A stretch of DNA of 64,000 bases from JAWSVE01 sp050633885 (GTDB lineage: Bacteria > Pseudomonadota > Gammaproteobacteria > Pseudomonadales > Cellvibrionaceae), in assembly GCA_050633885.1 (NCBI GenBank), contig JBOEHK010000006.1, positions 124,001 through 188,000 of the forward strand, in the 5' to 3' direction. The position numbers were made by a program, and so were the translations under genes. Shown here one piece after another: positions 45,425 to 55,496 of the stretch (positions are counted from its first letter, which is position 1; each line of letters begins with the position of its first letter). Under the pieces are notes generated by a model. The model did not search any database. It was not told the DNA's origin and saw nothing but the letters and a program-made list of their open reading frames with translations.

Positions 45425-46549
45425 CTATATCACCACAAGCTCGGCACTCAATGCGCCGGATTGTTTTAACGCTTCAATGATAGCCATAAGATCACCAGGA
45501 GAAGCCCCCACTGTATTCACAGCGCGAACAATATCATCGAGCGTTGACGTTTTGTTAATTTTAAACATCGGACTGGCGGGATCATCAATCGTAATATCAC
45601 TCCTAGGCACTACAACTGTGGCACCTTCGCCAAATGCATTTGGCTGACTCACATCGATATTTTCTGCTATGGTCACGGTTAAACTTCCGTGAGTAACAGC
45701 AACCGCGGAAACTTTGACGTGTTGTCCCACGACAATTGTGCCAGTGCGAGAATTAATCACGACTCTTGCAGATTCTTCACCAGGATTTACCTCAATATTT
45801 TCTAATAGTGATAAAAAACCGACACGTGCATCTGCATTGATAGGTGCATCCACCATAATAGATACGGCATCGAGCGACCGTGCAACGTCAGGACCTAACG
45901 TTCTATTAATACTATCTACGACACGCTTAGATGTTGTGAAATCCGCTCGGTGAAGATTAAAAACGATCGGTTTTCCTGAATTAAATGCGTTATCGACAAC
46001 ACGCTCGATCAAAGCGCCATTAGGAATTCGGCCAACACTGGGAATATTCACAGAAATTTTTGATCCATCATTCCCTTCAGCACCAAAACCGCCAACCACT
46101 AAACTCCCTTGCGCAACGGCATACACATTTCCATCAGCGCCTTTTAGCGGAGCCATTAAAAGAGTTCCGCCACGTAAACTTTTTGCATTACCAATTGAAG
46201 AAACCGTCACATCTAATGTTTGACCATGTTTAGCAAAGGGCGGTAACTCTGCATGAACAGTTACTGCTGCAATATTTTTTAATTGCATTCGTGCACCCGA
46301 GGGAACAGTCACACCAAATTGTTCCATCATGCTAATAAAAGACTGCATAGTAAATGGTGTTTGATTGGTTTGATCGCCGGTGCCATCAAGCCCTACCACT
46401 AAACCATAACCAATTAACTGATTAGATCTAACGCCAGCAATACTCGCGATATCTTTTATTCTTTCGGCTTGAACAACATGAGAGCACAAAGAAAATACAA
46501 TAATGTGCAGCAAAAAAATGACTTTGCAAAAAAAATATTTAGTGTTCAT
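45425..46549 (-). CDS. flgI: FlgI, P-ring protein
   Basis: Periplasmic P-ring protein of 374 residues. A signal peptide (residues ~1-28, core FLLHIIVFSLC, cleavage after VQA) precedes the conserved opening ERIKDIASIAGVRSNQLIG. The ring domain motifs (GTGDQTNQTPFT; LSAELVVI at the C-terminus) are complete. FlgA, the P-ring chaperone, is encoded at 55639. It lies 165 bp before flgJ and 21 bp after flgH. Confidence 0.97.
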   Translation of the reverse strand: MNTKYFFCKVIFLLHIIVFSLCSHVVQAERIKDIASIAGVRSNQLIGYGLVVGLDGTGDQTNQTPFTMQSFISMMEQFGVTVPSGARMQLKNIAAVTVHAELPPFAKHGQTLDVTVSSIGNAKSLRGGTLLMAPLKGADGNVYAVAQGSLVVGGFGAEGNDGSKISVNIPSVGRIPNGALIERVVDNAFNSGKPIVFNLHRADFTTSKRVVDSINRTLGPDVARSLDAVSIMVDAPINADARVGFLSLLENIEVNPGEESARVVINSRTGTIVVGQHVKVSAVAVTHGSLTVTIAENIDVSQPNAFGEGATVVVPRSDITIDDPASPMFKINKTSTLDDIVRAVNTVGASPGDLMAIIEALKQSGALSAELVVI

Positions 46550-46570
46550 AGATGTTGCTCATTGGTTCTA

Positions 46571-47284
46571 TTAGAAGGGCCAAAACACACTGTTAAATAC
46601 CCGTGAAAGCCAACCCATTGATTGCGAGTCGGCTAGGCTTCCCGTTCCACTGTATGAAATTCTTGCATTCGCTAATTTTGTTGAGAGTGCTGTATTCTCA
46701 GGAGACACATCGGCTGGGCGCAAAATTCCACTCACGCGAATAAATTCATCACCTTGATTTAACTTCATCCATTTTTCACCGCGAATCACCAAATTTCCGT
46801 TAGGTAAAATATCAGCAACCATAGCCGTAATATTGCCTTGCAGGCGATTGCTTTGATCAGCATCTGCGCCGCCATCAAATTCACGGGCTTGTTGCAATTC
46901 CGTTAACAAGCTCAAATTTTTAAATGTTGGATTTGTTCCTAATAAAGTGCTGCCATCCGCACCCTCGTTAAAACTTAACTTGCTGTCTTTTGTGACTTTT
47001 GTACTTGAGGACTTTGATGAAACTGTTTTTTCATCTAAAACAATCGTAATCACATCACCAACGCGATGAGCTTTTGTATCCGTATATAATGAAACACCCA
47101 ATCCCGTATGATAAAGAGATCCTTCATTAGCTCTTTCAATACGAGGGGACGGCGCTATCACAGGGGAATAATATGGATCATCTGGTGTGGGTGGCGGCGC
47201 TATAACACATCCAGTGAGCCATTGAATTAACATAAAAGCATAAAGTAGTTTCAGACTCAATTTCGATTTTTTTAAACGCATCAT
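46571..47284 (-). CDS. flgH: FlgH, L-ring lipoprotein
   Basis: Outer-membrane L-ring lipoprotein of 237 residues from the ATG at 47284, which has AGG nine bases upstream; the frame extends to 47314 without a ribosome site. A signal peptide ends in the lipobox LTGC, followed by a Pro-rich segment. The conserved core (YHTGLGVSLYTDTKAHRVGD, then DVITIVLDE) and the end (LSRVFNSVFWPF) are present. It follows flgG after 46 bp. Confidence 0.96.
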   Translation of the reverse strand: MMRLKKSKLSLKLLYAFMLIQWLTGCVIAPPPTPDDPYYSPVIAPSPRIERANEGSLYHTGLGVSLYTDTKAHRVGDVITIVLDEKTVSSKSSSTKVTKDSKLSFNEGADGSTLLGTNPTFKNLSLLTELQQAREFDGGADADQSNRLQGNITAMVADILPNGNLVIRGEKWMKLNQGDEFIRVSGILRPADVSPENTALSTKLANARISYSGTGSLADSQSMGWLSRVFNSVFWPF

Positions 47285-47330
47285 AAAACAACCTATCGCT
47301 GTGAATTCACACATTTTTTAAGTTACATTT

Positions 47331-48116
47331 TTATAAATTTTGAGTGATGTATTGAAGCATTTGATCAGCAGATGTCACCACTTTCGAATTCATTTCATAA
47401 GCGCGCTGTGTCGTGATCAAGTTAACCATTTCTTCGACAATATCCACATTCGACGTTTCCAAACCACCTTGCATTAAATATCCCAAACCATTTTCACCCG
47501 GTGTGCCAGCTTGTGGATCACCACTGGCAGCCGTTTGTAGAAAATTGTTTGCTCCAATGGCTTGCAATCCAGCTGGATTAATAAAATCAACCACTTGAAT
47601 AGTACCGACTTGCTGTGGCGCCGGTTGGCCTTGTAAACGAACAGAAACAACGCCGTCATTACCGATCGTTATTTGCGTTGCACCATCAGGAATAGTAATG
47701 GCTGGCTGAATCGCTAATCCGTTCGCATTGACAATGGTACCCTCAGAATTAATTTGTAATTCACCATTGCGCGTATAAGATTCGCTGCCATCAGGTTGTA
47801 ATATAGGTAAAAAACCACGGCCGATAATCGCCACATCCAAAGCTTGATCAGTAATTTCTAAATTCCCTTCTGTAAATTCTTTTTGTGTACTCACAACGCG
47901 AACACCGGTACCAATTTGCAAACCAGAGGGCAATTGCGTATCGGCTGCAGAGTCTGCTCCGGGTTGTCTTTTAATTTGATACAGTAAATCTTCAAAAGAC
48001 GCGCGATCGCGTTTAAAGCCCACCGTTCCCACGTTCGCTAAATTATGGGAAATTGTTGATAACCGTGTGTCTTGCGCGGCTAATCCTGTTTTACTGACGT
48101 AGAGTGCAGAGTGCAT
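47331..48116 (-). CDS. flgG: FlgG, distal rod protein
   Basis: Distal rod subunit of 261 residues, the standard length. N-terminal motif (LSTISHNLANVGTVGFKRDR) and C-terminal motif (SNVDIVEEMVNLITTQRAYE) of rod/hook proteins are intact. It lies 48 bp after flgF. Confidence 0.97.
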   Translation of the reverse strand: MHSALYVSKTGLAAQDTRLSTISHNLANVGTVGFKRDRASFEDLLYQIKRQPGADSAADTQLPSGLQIGTGVRVVSTQKEFTEGNLEITDQALDVAIIGRGFLPILQPDGSESYTRNGELQINSEGTIVNANGLAIQPAITIPDGATQITIGNDGVVSVRLQGQPAPQQVGTIQVVDFINPAGLQAIGANNFLQTAASGDPQAGTPGENGLGYLMQGGLETSNVDIVEEMVNLITTQRAYEMNSKVVTSADQMLQYITQNL

Positions 48117-48164
48117 AACCGTTCCTCACAACTATAAATTTTTTAACATTAAATGTTTTATTTA

Positions 48165-48908
48165 TTAACTAATCTGTAATAATTTTGCGGATGCTTCAGA
48201 TGATTGATCAATTGTTTGCATCAATTTCACTGACATTTCATATTGTCTTGATAAACTTAAAATATTCGTCAACTCATCAACAGCATTGACATTACTCGCT
48301 TCTAAAAAACCTGACATCACCCTGACGTTAACATCTTCTTCCGCCACCGTATTATCTTTTAAGCGGTACAATCCGTCAGGAGATTTCACCATTTGTGACT
48401 CATCGGGATTCACTAATTTCATTCTATCAATAGCTGCCATTGTTTCTGGCGCCTCTCCTTTGGCAAGGACAGAAATACTTCCATCGGAACCTATTTCCGC
48501 TTTTTGATAATCCGGTAAAGCAATCGGTCCGCCATTGCCTAAAACCGGCAAATTTTCACCGGTGCGAAGTACACCAAACGTATCAACAAACATATGACCG
48601 TTACGGGTATAAGCTTCAGTCCCATCGGGTGCTTGCACGGCAATAAAACCACTGCTTTCAACTGCTACATCAAAATCTCTTCCGGTACTCATGACTGTTC
48701 CTTGACTAAAATCTGTCGCAGGATTTTCTGTTTGAGAAAAAGCACGTGTTGGAAACCCATCGCCATAATAAACGCCTTGCGCACGAGCTTGCGCAAAATC
48801 AGCTTTAAAGCCTTGTGTATTCACGTTGGCCAAATTATTAGAATGAATGGTTTGTGCCATCATTGTATTTTTGGCGCTTGTCATAGCGACGTATAATGCT
48901 CGATCCAT
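48165..48908 (-). CDS. flgF: FlgF, proximal rod protein
   Basis: Proximal rod subunit of 247 residues from the ATG at 48908 (MDRALYVAMTSAKNTMMAQT), which has GAGAGG eight bases upstream; the frame to 48929 adds seven unsupported residues. N-terminal rod motif (HSNNLANVNTQGFKADF) and C-terminal motif (NVNAVDELTNILSLSRQYE) present. It heads the flgF-G-H-I-J-K-L run. Confidence 0.96.
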   Translation of the reverse strand: MDRALYVAMTSAKNTMMAQTIHSNNLANVNTQGFKADFAQARAQGVYYGDGFPTRAFSQTENPATDFSQGTVMSTGRDFDVAVESSGFIAVQAPDGTEAYTRNGHMFVDTFGVLRTGENLPVLGNGGPIALPDYQKAEIGSDGSISVLAKGEAPETMAAIDRMKLVNPDESQMVKSPDGLYRLKDNTVAEEDVNVRVMSGFLEASNVNAVDELTNILSLSRQYEMSVKLMQTIDQSSEASAKLLQIS

Positions 48909-49002
48909 ACTATTGCCTCTCTTAAACAACTCTATGACGTCCCGTCAAGAAATTGTCTTTTATCAAAAATAAATTCGTTATTTGATTCCTTATTTAGATT
49001 AA

Positions 49003-49019
49003 TGCATGAAGAGTGCCAA
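49003..49019 (-). promoter_or_regulatory. Sigma-54 promoter for flgFGHIJKL
   Basis: Minus-strand TTGGCACtcttcATGCA, a full -24 match and one mismatch at -12, with GG-N10-GC spacing, ~95 bp before the flgF ATG and directly after the flgE terminator. Confidence 0.8.
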
Positions 49020-49073
49020 TATTATTGATAGCGTATCTACCAAAAAAAGATTAGAAAGAAGGAAAAGAATAGA

Positions 49074-49100
49074 TAAAAAAAGAGCGCATTAAGCGCTCTT
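49074..49100 (-). terminator. Terminator after flgE
   Basis: AAGAGCGC (49080-49087) / GCGCTCTT (49093-49100) with a 5-base loop, followed on the minus strand by a run of T (49079-49074). It lies 50 bp beyond the flgE stop and separates flgBCDE from flgF onward. Confidence 0.85.
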
Positions 49101-49149
49101 GATAAAAAATAACTTTACATAAAAAACAACTTTAACTATTAAATAAATT

Positions 49150-51501
49150 TTATATGTTAATAATAGTTTGTGTGGTTTGGTTAGCGGTTTCAATTGTCTT
49201 TGCGCTGGCTTGGAAATTTCTTTGCGCAATAATTAAATTCACTAATTGTTGTGATAAATCAACATTCGATTCTTCCAATGCTCCTGAATTTATCGCCCCT
49301 AAAGAGGCAGAACCTGGTGTACCAATATTGGGCTCACCTGTTTCAAACGTTTCCGCCCACATGGTATTACCACTCGGTTGCAAACCTTGCACATTTCTGA
49401 AATCAGCTAACGCAATTTGTCCTAACGTTTGTGCTTCTCCATTGGTGTATCGCGCAAAAATAACACCCGAATCATCAACATCTAATCCTGATAATCGCCC
49501 TGTTGTATAACCATTTTGATCAACGGCATTAACAGCAAACACGCTGCCAAATTGAGTGGATCCATTCATATCAATTTCGAAATTAGAACTGGTGGCAGGC
49601 ACAGGAATAGGAATAGCTCCACCTTGTAATACATTTTGAGCACCCAGTGATCCATTAGGATTTCCTGACGCATCTAAAGGTGTCCAATTAGATACAAGCA
49701 TTGGAGGAGTTAATAATGTATTTAATGATCCATCTTCGTTGAAATGAATATCAAACGATAAACGTGTCGGCAATGTATTTTCAGGTGGAGCTAACGCGGT
49801 GTTTGGATCACCGACATCTTGCCCGTCAATTTGAACAAACATATTCCAATGGTTTGGAGATGTTGTTGGGTCATTGACATCATATTCTTGACGGACAAAA
49901 AATTGTGTCATGACGTGGCTGTTACCTAAACTATCGTATGTTGTAACCGATGTCGCATGGTTGTAGGTCGCAGGGTCACTAGGATTAAATTCATTAATCA
50001 CAACAGGTTCAAATGTTGACGCTGTAAAAGGGGCAAATAAATTTCCGACTGTCGGTGTTGAAGACGCAATAGTATAGTTTTCTTGCAATACAATGGTAAT
50101 GTCACCACCGATAACACCCGATTGGTTCGCCGGCGTATTAGAAACCGACTGCCCGCCGGTACCGACTCGACCAATTAAATCAACCTGCCCTGCTCCTGTA
50201 CCCGAGAATGAAAAATTTAAATCATCACCGACAACAGAGGCTATATCTAAATCACCTGTACTGGCATTAATTGTTGCACTTATGCCAGGAAGTGTAGAGC
50301 CCGATAAAGTATTTATCTCATCCGCTAATCCAGCAATGGTTGTACTGGTTAAAGCCACACCATTCAAAACGAGATTGCTGTTTGAATTATCAAACGTTCC
50401 TGAATCAATCGAGCCATTTGTTGAAGCTGTTGCTGTCACTCCAGCTAACGCATTTAATTCCGATGCGGTTTGCGCTGCTGATGCTCCGAGTTGACTATTG
50501 TAATTAATAATTGCGCCTGCGGGATTCACAATTTCTAACGCCTGCGTTGCATATCCATTTGTAGTGGCTGCCACACCTAACGTTGAAGCACCTGCACCCG
50601 TTAGCCCTGTCGAAAGCGCATTGGCACCGGTAATATTCGCCAAACTTATCGTTGAACCAATACCCGTAGACAAATCTTGAAATTCTAAATTAGAGCCATT
50701 AGCAATTGCTTGTACATTGATCGGACTAGGATCGCCGAATATAGCGTTGTTAATTAAGTTCGCAACATCTTGAACACTGTTCGCTACAGAAGAATTAATA
50801 TTCACTGAGACCGTGCCGTTAGCCGATGCTGGCGTTGTACCTGTTAATGTAATATCAAATGTTGTTGGCGAGGCGCCAAAATCTATCGGAACCGCCACTG
50901 CACCGATATCCATTGTGGTTGTCGTCGCTGTAGCTTGTCCTGTTTGCACAACACCTATCACACTACCATCGGTTGCAAATGTGGAACCGGTACTTTGTAA
51001 AACAGGTTCGTTAGAATCTAAATTTAATTCCGAACTGACATTGGTTGTTTGAGAGGGAGGCTGTGTGTTAGCTAAAATTTGTAGATTTCCTAAAACACCA
51101 CCCACATTACCATTATCGTCCGCTGCAAAACCTTGAAGAATTGCATTTGTATTGGTGACAATATTTCCTTCCGAGTCTAATCCTAATGTTCCCGCACGAG
51201 TATAGAGTTGATCACCACCCTGACTGACAATAAAAAAACCACCGCCACTGATCGACAAATCCAATTCATTTTCTGTAAAATTTAAATTGCCTTGACCAAA
51301 TTGTTGGGAAACAGATTGCAACTGGACACCACTACCAATTGTCGTTGCACCACTTCCCGATAAGGTTGTGGCATACACATCGCCAAATTCTGCACGAGAA
51401 GCTTTAAAACCCACTGTACTTGCATTGGCTATATTGTTTCCCGTTACGCGTAAGTCATTGTTTGCTGCACGAATACCGCTGAGAGCACTATTAAATGGCA
51501 T
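49150..51501 (-). CDS. flgE: FlgE, hook protein (enlarged)
   Basis: Hook subunit. Conserved N-terminus (MPFNSALSGIRAANNDLRVT, then GNNIANASTVGFKASRAEF) and C-terminus (SNVDLSQQLVNLIIAQRNFQ) are intact. At 783 residues it is far above the common 400-470. The extra length is a repetitive Thr/Ser/Asn/Gly-rich insertion at ~170-480 in the outer domain. It follows flgD after 26 bp. Confidence 0.96.
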   Translation of the reverse strand: MPFNSALSGIRAANNDLRVTGNNIANASTVGFKASRAEFGDVYATTLSGSGATTIGSGVQLQSVSQQFGQGNLNFTENELDLSISGGGFFIVSQGGDQLYTRAGTLGLDSEGNIVTNTNAILQGFAADDNGNVGGVLGNLQILANTQPPSQTTNVSSELNLDSNEPVLQSTGSTFATDGSVIGVVQTGQATATTTTMDIGAVAVPIDFGASPTTFDITLTGTTPASANGTVSVNINSSVANSVQDVANLINNAIFGDPSPINVQAIANGSNLEFQDLSTGIGSTISLANITGANALSTGLTGAGASTLGVAATTNGYATQALEIVNPAGAIINYNSQLGASAAQTASELNALAGVTATASTNGSIDSGTFDNSNSNLVLNGVALTSTTIAGLADEINTLSGSTLPGISATINASTGDLDIASVVGDDLNFSFSGTGAGQVDLIGRVGTGGQSVSNTPANQSGVIGGDITIVLQENYTIASSTPTVGNLFAPFTASTFEPVVINEFNPSDPATYNHATSVTTYDSLGNSHVMTQFFVRQEYDVNDPTTSPNHWNMFVQIDGQDVGDPNTALAPPENTLPTRLSFDIHFNEDGSLNTLLTPPMLVSNWTPLDASGNPNGSLGAQNVLQGGAIPIPVPATSSNFEIDMNGSTQFGSVFAVNAVDQNGYTTGRLSGLDVDDSGVIFARYTNGEAQTLGQIALADFRNVQGLQPSGNTMWAETFETGEPNIGTPGSASLGAINSGALEESNVDLSQQLVNLIIAQRNFQASAKTIETANQTTQTIINI

Positions 51502-51527
51502 GTTATTCTCCTAGAACTTCAATAAAA

Positions 51528-52274
51528 TTAGTTAAATTGTTTAACGTCGGTTAAATTAATTGGGCCAATACCGGCAAGATTTAATGTAATATTTCCATTA
51601 GCTTCTACACTGACACTATTTACATTTGCGCTGACTGCTGTCGCTAACTCTTGCGTTTCGCCAGATTGTGTTGCCGTTATTTCAAAACGATATTCTCCGG
51701 AAGGTAATGGTGTTGTTCTTCCACCTGTACTTGTCACTATTTCACCGTCAACTTCTAAATTTAAACCATCCCAACGCATTGAGGCGTCGCCTGCGGCATG
51801 AAAACCCACAGGAAACTGCTGAACTAATTCACCCGATTCTGTATAAATATTGACAGACAAATCTGTGGTCGTCGAAGGAATCTCTGCCGTGGCTGATGTT
51901 AACTGTCCGTCTAACAAATAGGTTGTATCACCAGGAACTGTTACTGAACGCCCAACTAAAGAAGATGCTTCGAGTGCGCGATTGGATGTGAAATTACTAG
52001 TAAAACCTTCAAAATTTGAATTAAGACGTTCAATGCCTTCTACTGAACTGAATTGAGCTAACTGCGCAATAAATTCACCATTTTCTTGAGGCTTTAAAGG
52101 GTCTTGATTACTCAGTTGTGCGATCATCAATTCCAAAAATGCCGTTTGGCCTAACTCATTAGATTTAGTCTCTTCTTCATTTTTCTTGGTAATATTGAGG
52201 TGATCTAGCGCACTGGCACTGTCATTAATATTGGCACCATTGATCGCATTATTGACTGAACTTAAGTCACTCAT
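51528..52274 (-). CDS. flgD: FlgD, hook cap / assembly scaffold
   Basis: Hook-capping protein of 248 residues that incorporates FlgE subunits and is lost when the hook is done. The conserved FlgD motif (TAFLELMIAQLSNQDPLKPQ) is at ~42-61. The Ig-like and Tudor-like C-terminal part (YTESGELVQQFPVGFHAAGD, LPSGEYRFEITA) follows. It lies 78 bp after flgC. Confidence 0.96.
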   Translation of the reverse strand: MSDLSSVNNAINGANINDSASALDHLNITKKNEEETKSNELGQTAFLELMIAQLSNQDPLKPQENGEFIAQLAQFSSVEGIERLNSNFEGFTSNFTSNRALEASSLVGRSVTVPGDTTYLLDGQLTSATAEIPSTTTDLSVNIYTESGELVQQFPVGFHAAGDASMRWDGLNLEVDGEIVTSTGGRTTPLPSGEYRFEITATQSGETQELATAVSANVNSVSVEANGNITLNLAGIGPINLTDVKQFN

Positions 52275-52352
52275 TTTATTGCCTCATTTCATTCGTTCAT
52301 GAAATTTATTGATAGGTTGAGTTGTTTCAAACATCTATTCTTATCCCAATGA

Positions 52353-52793
52353 CTACTGACCAAGCGTTAATGCACGCTGTAACATTTGCTTTGCTGAATT
52401 CATAACTTCAACATTCATTTGAAAGGATCGAGATGCTGAAATCATATTTGCCATTTCTTCGACAACATCAACATTTGGGTATAAAACATAACCTTCTTCA
52501 TCAGCTTTTGGATGATGTGGTTCGTAACGTTTTTGTAATGGCGCATCACTTTCAACAATACCTAGTACACTGACACCGACCTCAGCTTTTGTTGAATTTA
52601 AATCACTTGGCGTCCCAAACCCCATCGCTTCTCTTTGTACAGCAGCAAAAACAGGATGACGACCTCGGTAAACCTCTTCAACACTACTCGCTGCTGACTG
52701 CGCATTCGCTAAATTGCTCGCAGTGGTATTCATTCGCAAACTTTGCGCTGTCATACCCGAACCAGCAATATCGAAAACAGAATTTATACCCAC
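52353..52793 (-). CDS. flgC: FlgC, proximal rod protein
   Basis: Proximal rod subunit of 146 residues. N-terminal motif (SLRMNTTASNLANAQSAAS) and C-terminal motif (YPNVDVVEEMANMISASRSF) are intact. It starts 1 bp after the flgB stop. Confidence 0.97.
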   Translation of the reverse strand: MGINSVFDIAGSGMTAQSLRMNTTASNLANAQSAASSVEEVYRGRHPVFAAVQREAMGFGTPSDLNSTKAEVGVSVLGIVESDAPLQKRYEPHHPKADEEGYVLYPNVDVVEEMANMISASRSFQMNVEVMNSAKQMLQRALTLGQ

Positions 52794-52794
52794 G

Positions 52795-53214
52795 TTATTC
52801 TCCTCTTATCGCGGTCATCAAGCCTTTAAATTTACTATTCAAAAAAGTAAAACTGGTTTGAAATGCCAGTGCATTTTCCATAAATTCGGCATGTTCGATA
52901 TGTTCATCAACTGTATTGCCATCTATCGAAGGCTGTGTTGGCGTCCGGTAAAACAGTTCAGGACTCAAAGTACTCGTATTATTAAGAGACTCACCCGTTT
53001 GATTAAGATGATTGTCATTATTACCTTGCATACTTAAGCTTCTTGAATCTTTTTGAGATTCAGCTTGCAGCACTTCTCGAAAATTAATATCGCGTGCTTT
53101 AAAATTTGGTGTGTCACTATTCGCCAAATTATTAGCAATGATTTCTGCTCGTTGAGCACGAACACTCAGCGCTTTCTCATGAAACCCTAGAGCCTGATCA
53201 AAATTTATCGCCAT
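52795..53214 (-). CDS. flgB: FlgB, proximal rod protein
   Basis: Proximal rod subunit of 139 residues from the ATG at 53214 (MAINFDQALGFHEKAL), which has AGGA six bases upstream; the longer frame to 53247 is unsupported. Rod motif RAEIIANNLANSDTPNFKAR is clear. It heads the flgBCDE unit. Confidence 0.96.
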   Translation of the reverse strand: MAINFDQALGFHEKALSVRAQRAEIIANNLANSDTPNFKARDINFREVLQAESQKDSRSLSMQGNNDNHLNQTGESLNNTSTLSPELFYRTPTQPSIDGNTVDEHIEHAEFMENALAFQTSFTFLNSKFKGLMTAIRGE

Positions 53215-53304
53215 TTTTATCCTACTTAGTCCTCTATAAAGACCCATACGTTAAAAAAACAAATCAATTGACGAGCACGATTTATTGCTTGTATGACGAG
53301 TAAA

Positions 53305-53321
53305 TGCATACGCCATGCCAA
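53305..53321 (-). promoter_or_regulatory. Sigma-54 promoter for flgBCDE
   Basis: Minus-strand TTGGCATggcgtATGCA with GG-N10-GC spacing, ~90 bp before the flgB ATG. The rest of the 328-bp flgB/cheR gap shows nothing else I recognise; cheR, transcribed in the same direction, lies upstream. Confidence 0.7.
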
Positions 53322-53542
53322 TTCCTTTACCATCCTGTAACCCGTTGTTTTCTATTACTATTTAAACAATGTAAAACAAGAGCTAGCGATAGAACTCGGA
53401 CATAGCGACATTTTTTTGAAAAGCGGATAAACCCTACCCAATAAAACGGCAATCAATTGCCGCTATCAGAATAAGTATTGGATATTAGGTATTAAGTTTT
53501 TGTTTTAATTAGACGAGATGGGTAGAAAAGAATCGTTATTCA

Positions 53543-54445
53543 TTATTTCGCTTGATAGATAATTCCTGGGTTACAATGAATAATGTCAAATAAATGACTG
53601 GATTCAGACAAGCCTTCAGATGACCCAAGGCACAAGTATCCGCCTTTGTTTAAAGATCCATGCAAACGAATAAGAATTTTATTTTTTAAATCACTTGAAA
53701 AATAAATTAATGCATTTCGGCAAAAAATCACATCAAATTTTCCGGGCATATTTAGCTCTTCAGTGAAATTCAGCACATTAAAATTCACTCTTGATCGAAT
53801 AGATTGCTTAATTAAACAATGAGAATTCTCCCCTTCTGTAAAGAATTTTTCTTTCCTTGCCGTACTTAATCCACGAGACATAGCTAAACGATCATATAAA
53901 CCTGTTTTTGCTATTGCTATCATCCTTTGAGAAACATCTGTTCCAACAATACTCAACGCTCTAGGGGTAATATTTAATTCTGGGGATGCAATTAATTCTT
54001 CCAAGTATTCTTCATAAATAATACTCAACGAATAAGCTTCCTGCCCCGAAGAACAAGCACCAGACCACACCCGAATGGGCAAACGAATAGAAGTGTCTGT
54101 TGCAGAAAAACCTATGGGAGAAGCGCTGTGCAAATGGGGAAGAATCGAATTTTTAAAAAATAGAAATGGATATTCGTCTCGAAACCAATAAGTTTCATTG
54201 GTCGTCATTGCATCAATGACATCTATTCTAAGTGAGGAATTTGATCGCTTTTTTAATTCACCGACTAACTCCACTAAGTTTTTAAGATTATGTTTTTCTA
54301 ATACTTCTTTTATTCTCGAAGCGACTAGCCAATGTTTATTCTCAGTTAACGCTATGCCGGTCGCACTCTTTAGAAAATCAGAAAACTCGCTAAACCCTTC
54401 ATACTCGTCTGTCTTTTTTTGTATATGAATATTAATAGGATTCAT
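53543..54445 (-). CDS. cheR: CheR, chemoreceptor methyltransferase
   Basis: SAM-dependent methyltransferase of 300 residues that methylates glutamates on chemoreceptors. An all-helical N-terminal domain (~20-85) is followed by the methyltransferase core with the SAM loop WSGACSSGQEAYSLS (~129-143) and the conserved TTNETYWFRDEYPF and VIFCRNALIYF stretches. It lies 27 bp after cheV, a pairing common in this flagellar type. No receptor gene is in the window. Confidence 0.95.
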   Translation of the reverse strand: MNPINIHIQKKTDEYEGFSEFSDFLKSATGIALTENKHWLVASRIKEVLEKHNLKNLVELVGELKKRSNSSLRIDVIDAMTTNETYWFRDEYPFLFFKNSILPHLHSASPIGFSATDTSIRLPIRVWSGACSSGQEAYSLSIIYEEYLEELIASPELNITPRALSIVGTDVSQRMIAIAKTGLYDRLAMSRGLSTARKEKFFTEGENSHCLIKQSIRSRVNFNVLNFTEELNMPGKFDVIFCRNALIYFSSDLKNKILIRLHGSLNKGGYLCLGSSEGLSESSHLFDIIHCNPGIIYQAK

Positions 54446-54472
54446 AACGGACTTCTAATAAAAAAAAATTCA

Positions 54473-55399
54473 CTATCTGAGCGCCTCGATTCTTTCACTA
54501 ACACGTTTGGCAATGTCATCAGGATAGAATTTTGCAATGAAGTCATCGGCGCCTACTTTTTTTACCATTGCCTCGTTAAAGACTCCACTCAATGAGGTAT
54601 GTAACACCACATGCAGATCTTTAAGTGCTGGGTTATCTCGAATTGAAGCGGTGAATGTATATCCATCCATTTCTGGCATTTCAATATCAGAAATAACCAA
54701 TAAAAGCTCATTAATAGGATTTTTACCTTCTTCTACCATCTTTAATAAATAATTAAATGCTTGCTTACCATCGTGCAATGACACAGTAGAAATACCCATA
54801 GATTCTACAACGCGCTGTATTTGTTTTCTTGCGATCGCAGAGTCATCCACAATGAGAACATATCTATTAGAAATTTCTTGCACGGCAATTTCATCAATAT
54901 AACTTTCATTGATTCTCTCAGGGACAGGTGAAACTTCCGATAATATTTTTTCAACATCAATTATTTCAATTAACTGATCATCAACCTCAGTCACAGCGGT
55001 TAGATAATTATTGACTCCGATACCGGGTGGTGGTGAATGAACTGAATCCCAATTAAGATTCACAATATGCTCGACGGTGCGAACAAGAAATCCCTGAGTG
55101 GTTCGATTATATTCAGCTATTATAATGAAGCTGTTATCGAGATCATCGAGCGGAACATGCCCCATTGATTGGTTCATATCTAAAACTGGAATGGTTCCTC
55201 CACGAATATGCGCAACACCTCTAATCGCTGGATGTTGATTGGGTATTTCGTGTAAACGAGGACATTGCAACACTTCTTTTACTTTAAAGACATTAATACC
55301 GAATAATTGATTACCTGCTAACTTAAACAATAAAAGTTCTAATCGATTTTCACCGACCAACTGTGTTCGTGAATTAACGCTTTCTAGTACGCTTGTCAT
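54473..55399 (-). CDS. cheV: CheV, CheW-receiver coupling protein
   Basis: Hybrid chemotaxis adaptor of 308 residues. The CheW-like domain (~20-165) couples receptors to CheA; the receiver domain (~180-305) has its phosphoacceptor in VISDIEMPEMDG and a DD pair in LIVDDSAIARK, and may act in adaptation or as a phosphate sink. It is divergent from flgA across 239 bp. Confidence 0.95.
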   Translation of the reverse strand: MTSVLESVNSRTQLVGENRLELLLFKLAGNQLFGINVFKVKEVLQCPRLHEIPNQHPAIRGVAHIRGGTIPVLDMNQSMGHVPLDDLDNSFIIIAEYNRTTQGFLVRTVEHIVNLNWDSVHSPPPGIGVNNYLTAVTEVDDQLIEIIDVEKILSEVSPVPERINESYIDEIAVQEISNRYVLIVDDSAIARKQIQRVVESMGISTVSLHDGKQAFNYLLKMVEEGKNPINELLLVISDIEMPEMDGYTFTASIRDNPALKDLHVVLHTSLSGVFNEAMVKKVGADDFIAKFYPDDIAKRVSERIEALR

Positions 55400-55496
55400 T
55401 TTTAATGATATTCCTTCGATACTTTTTAGCTTTATTACTTTGGGCTTTTTTTTCGAACATTGTTCATAAGTCTTTAATTCAGATAATTATTTTAAG

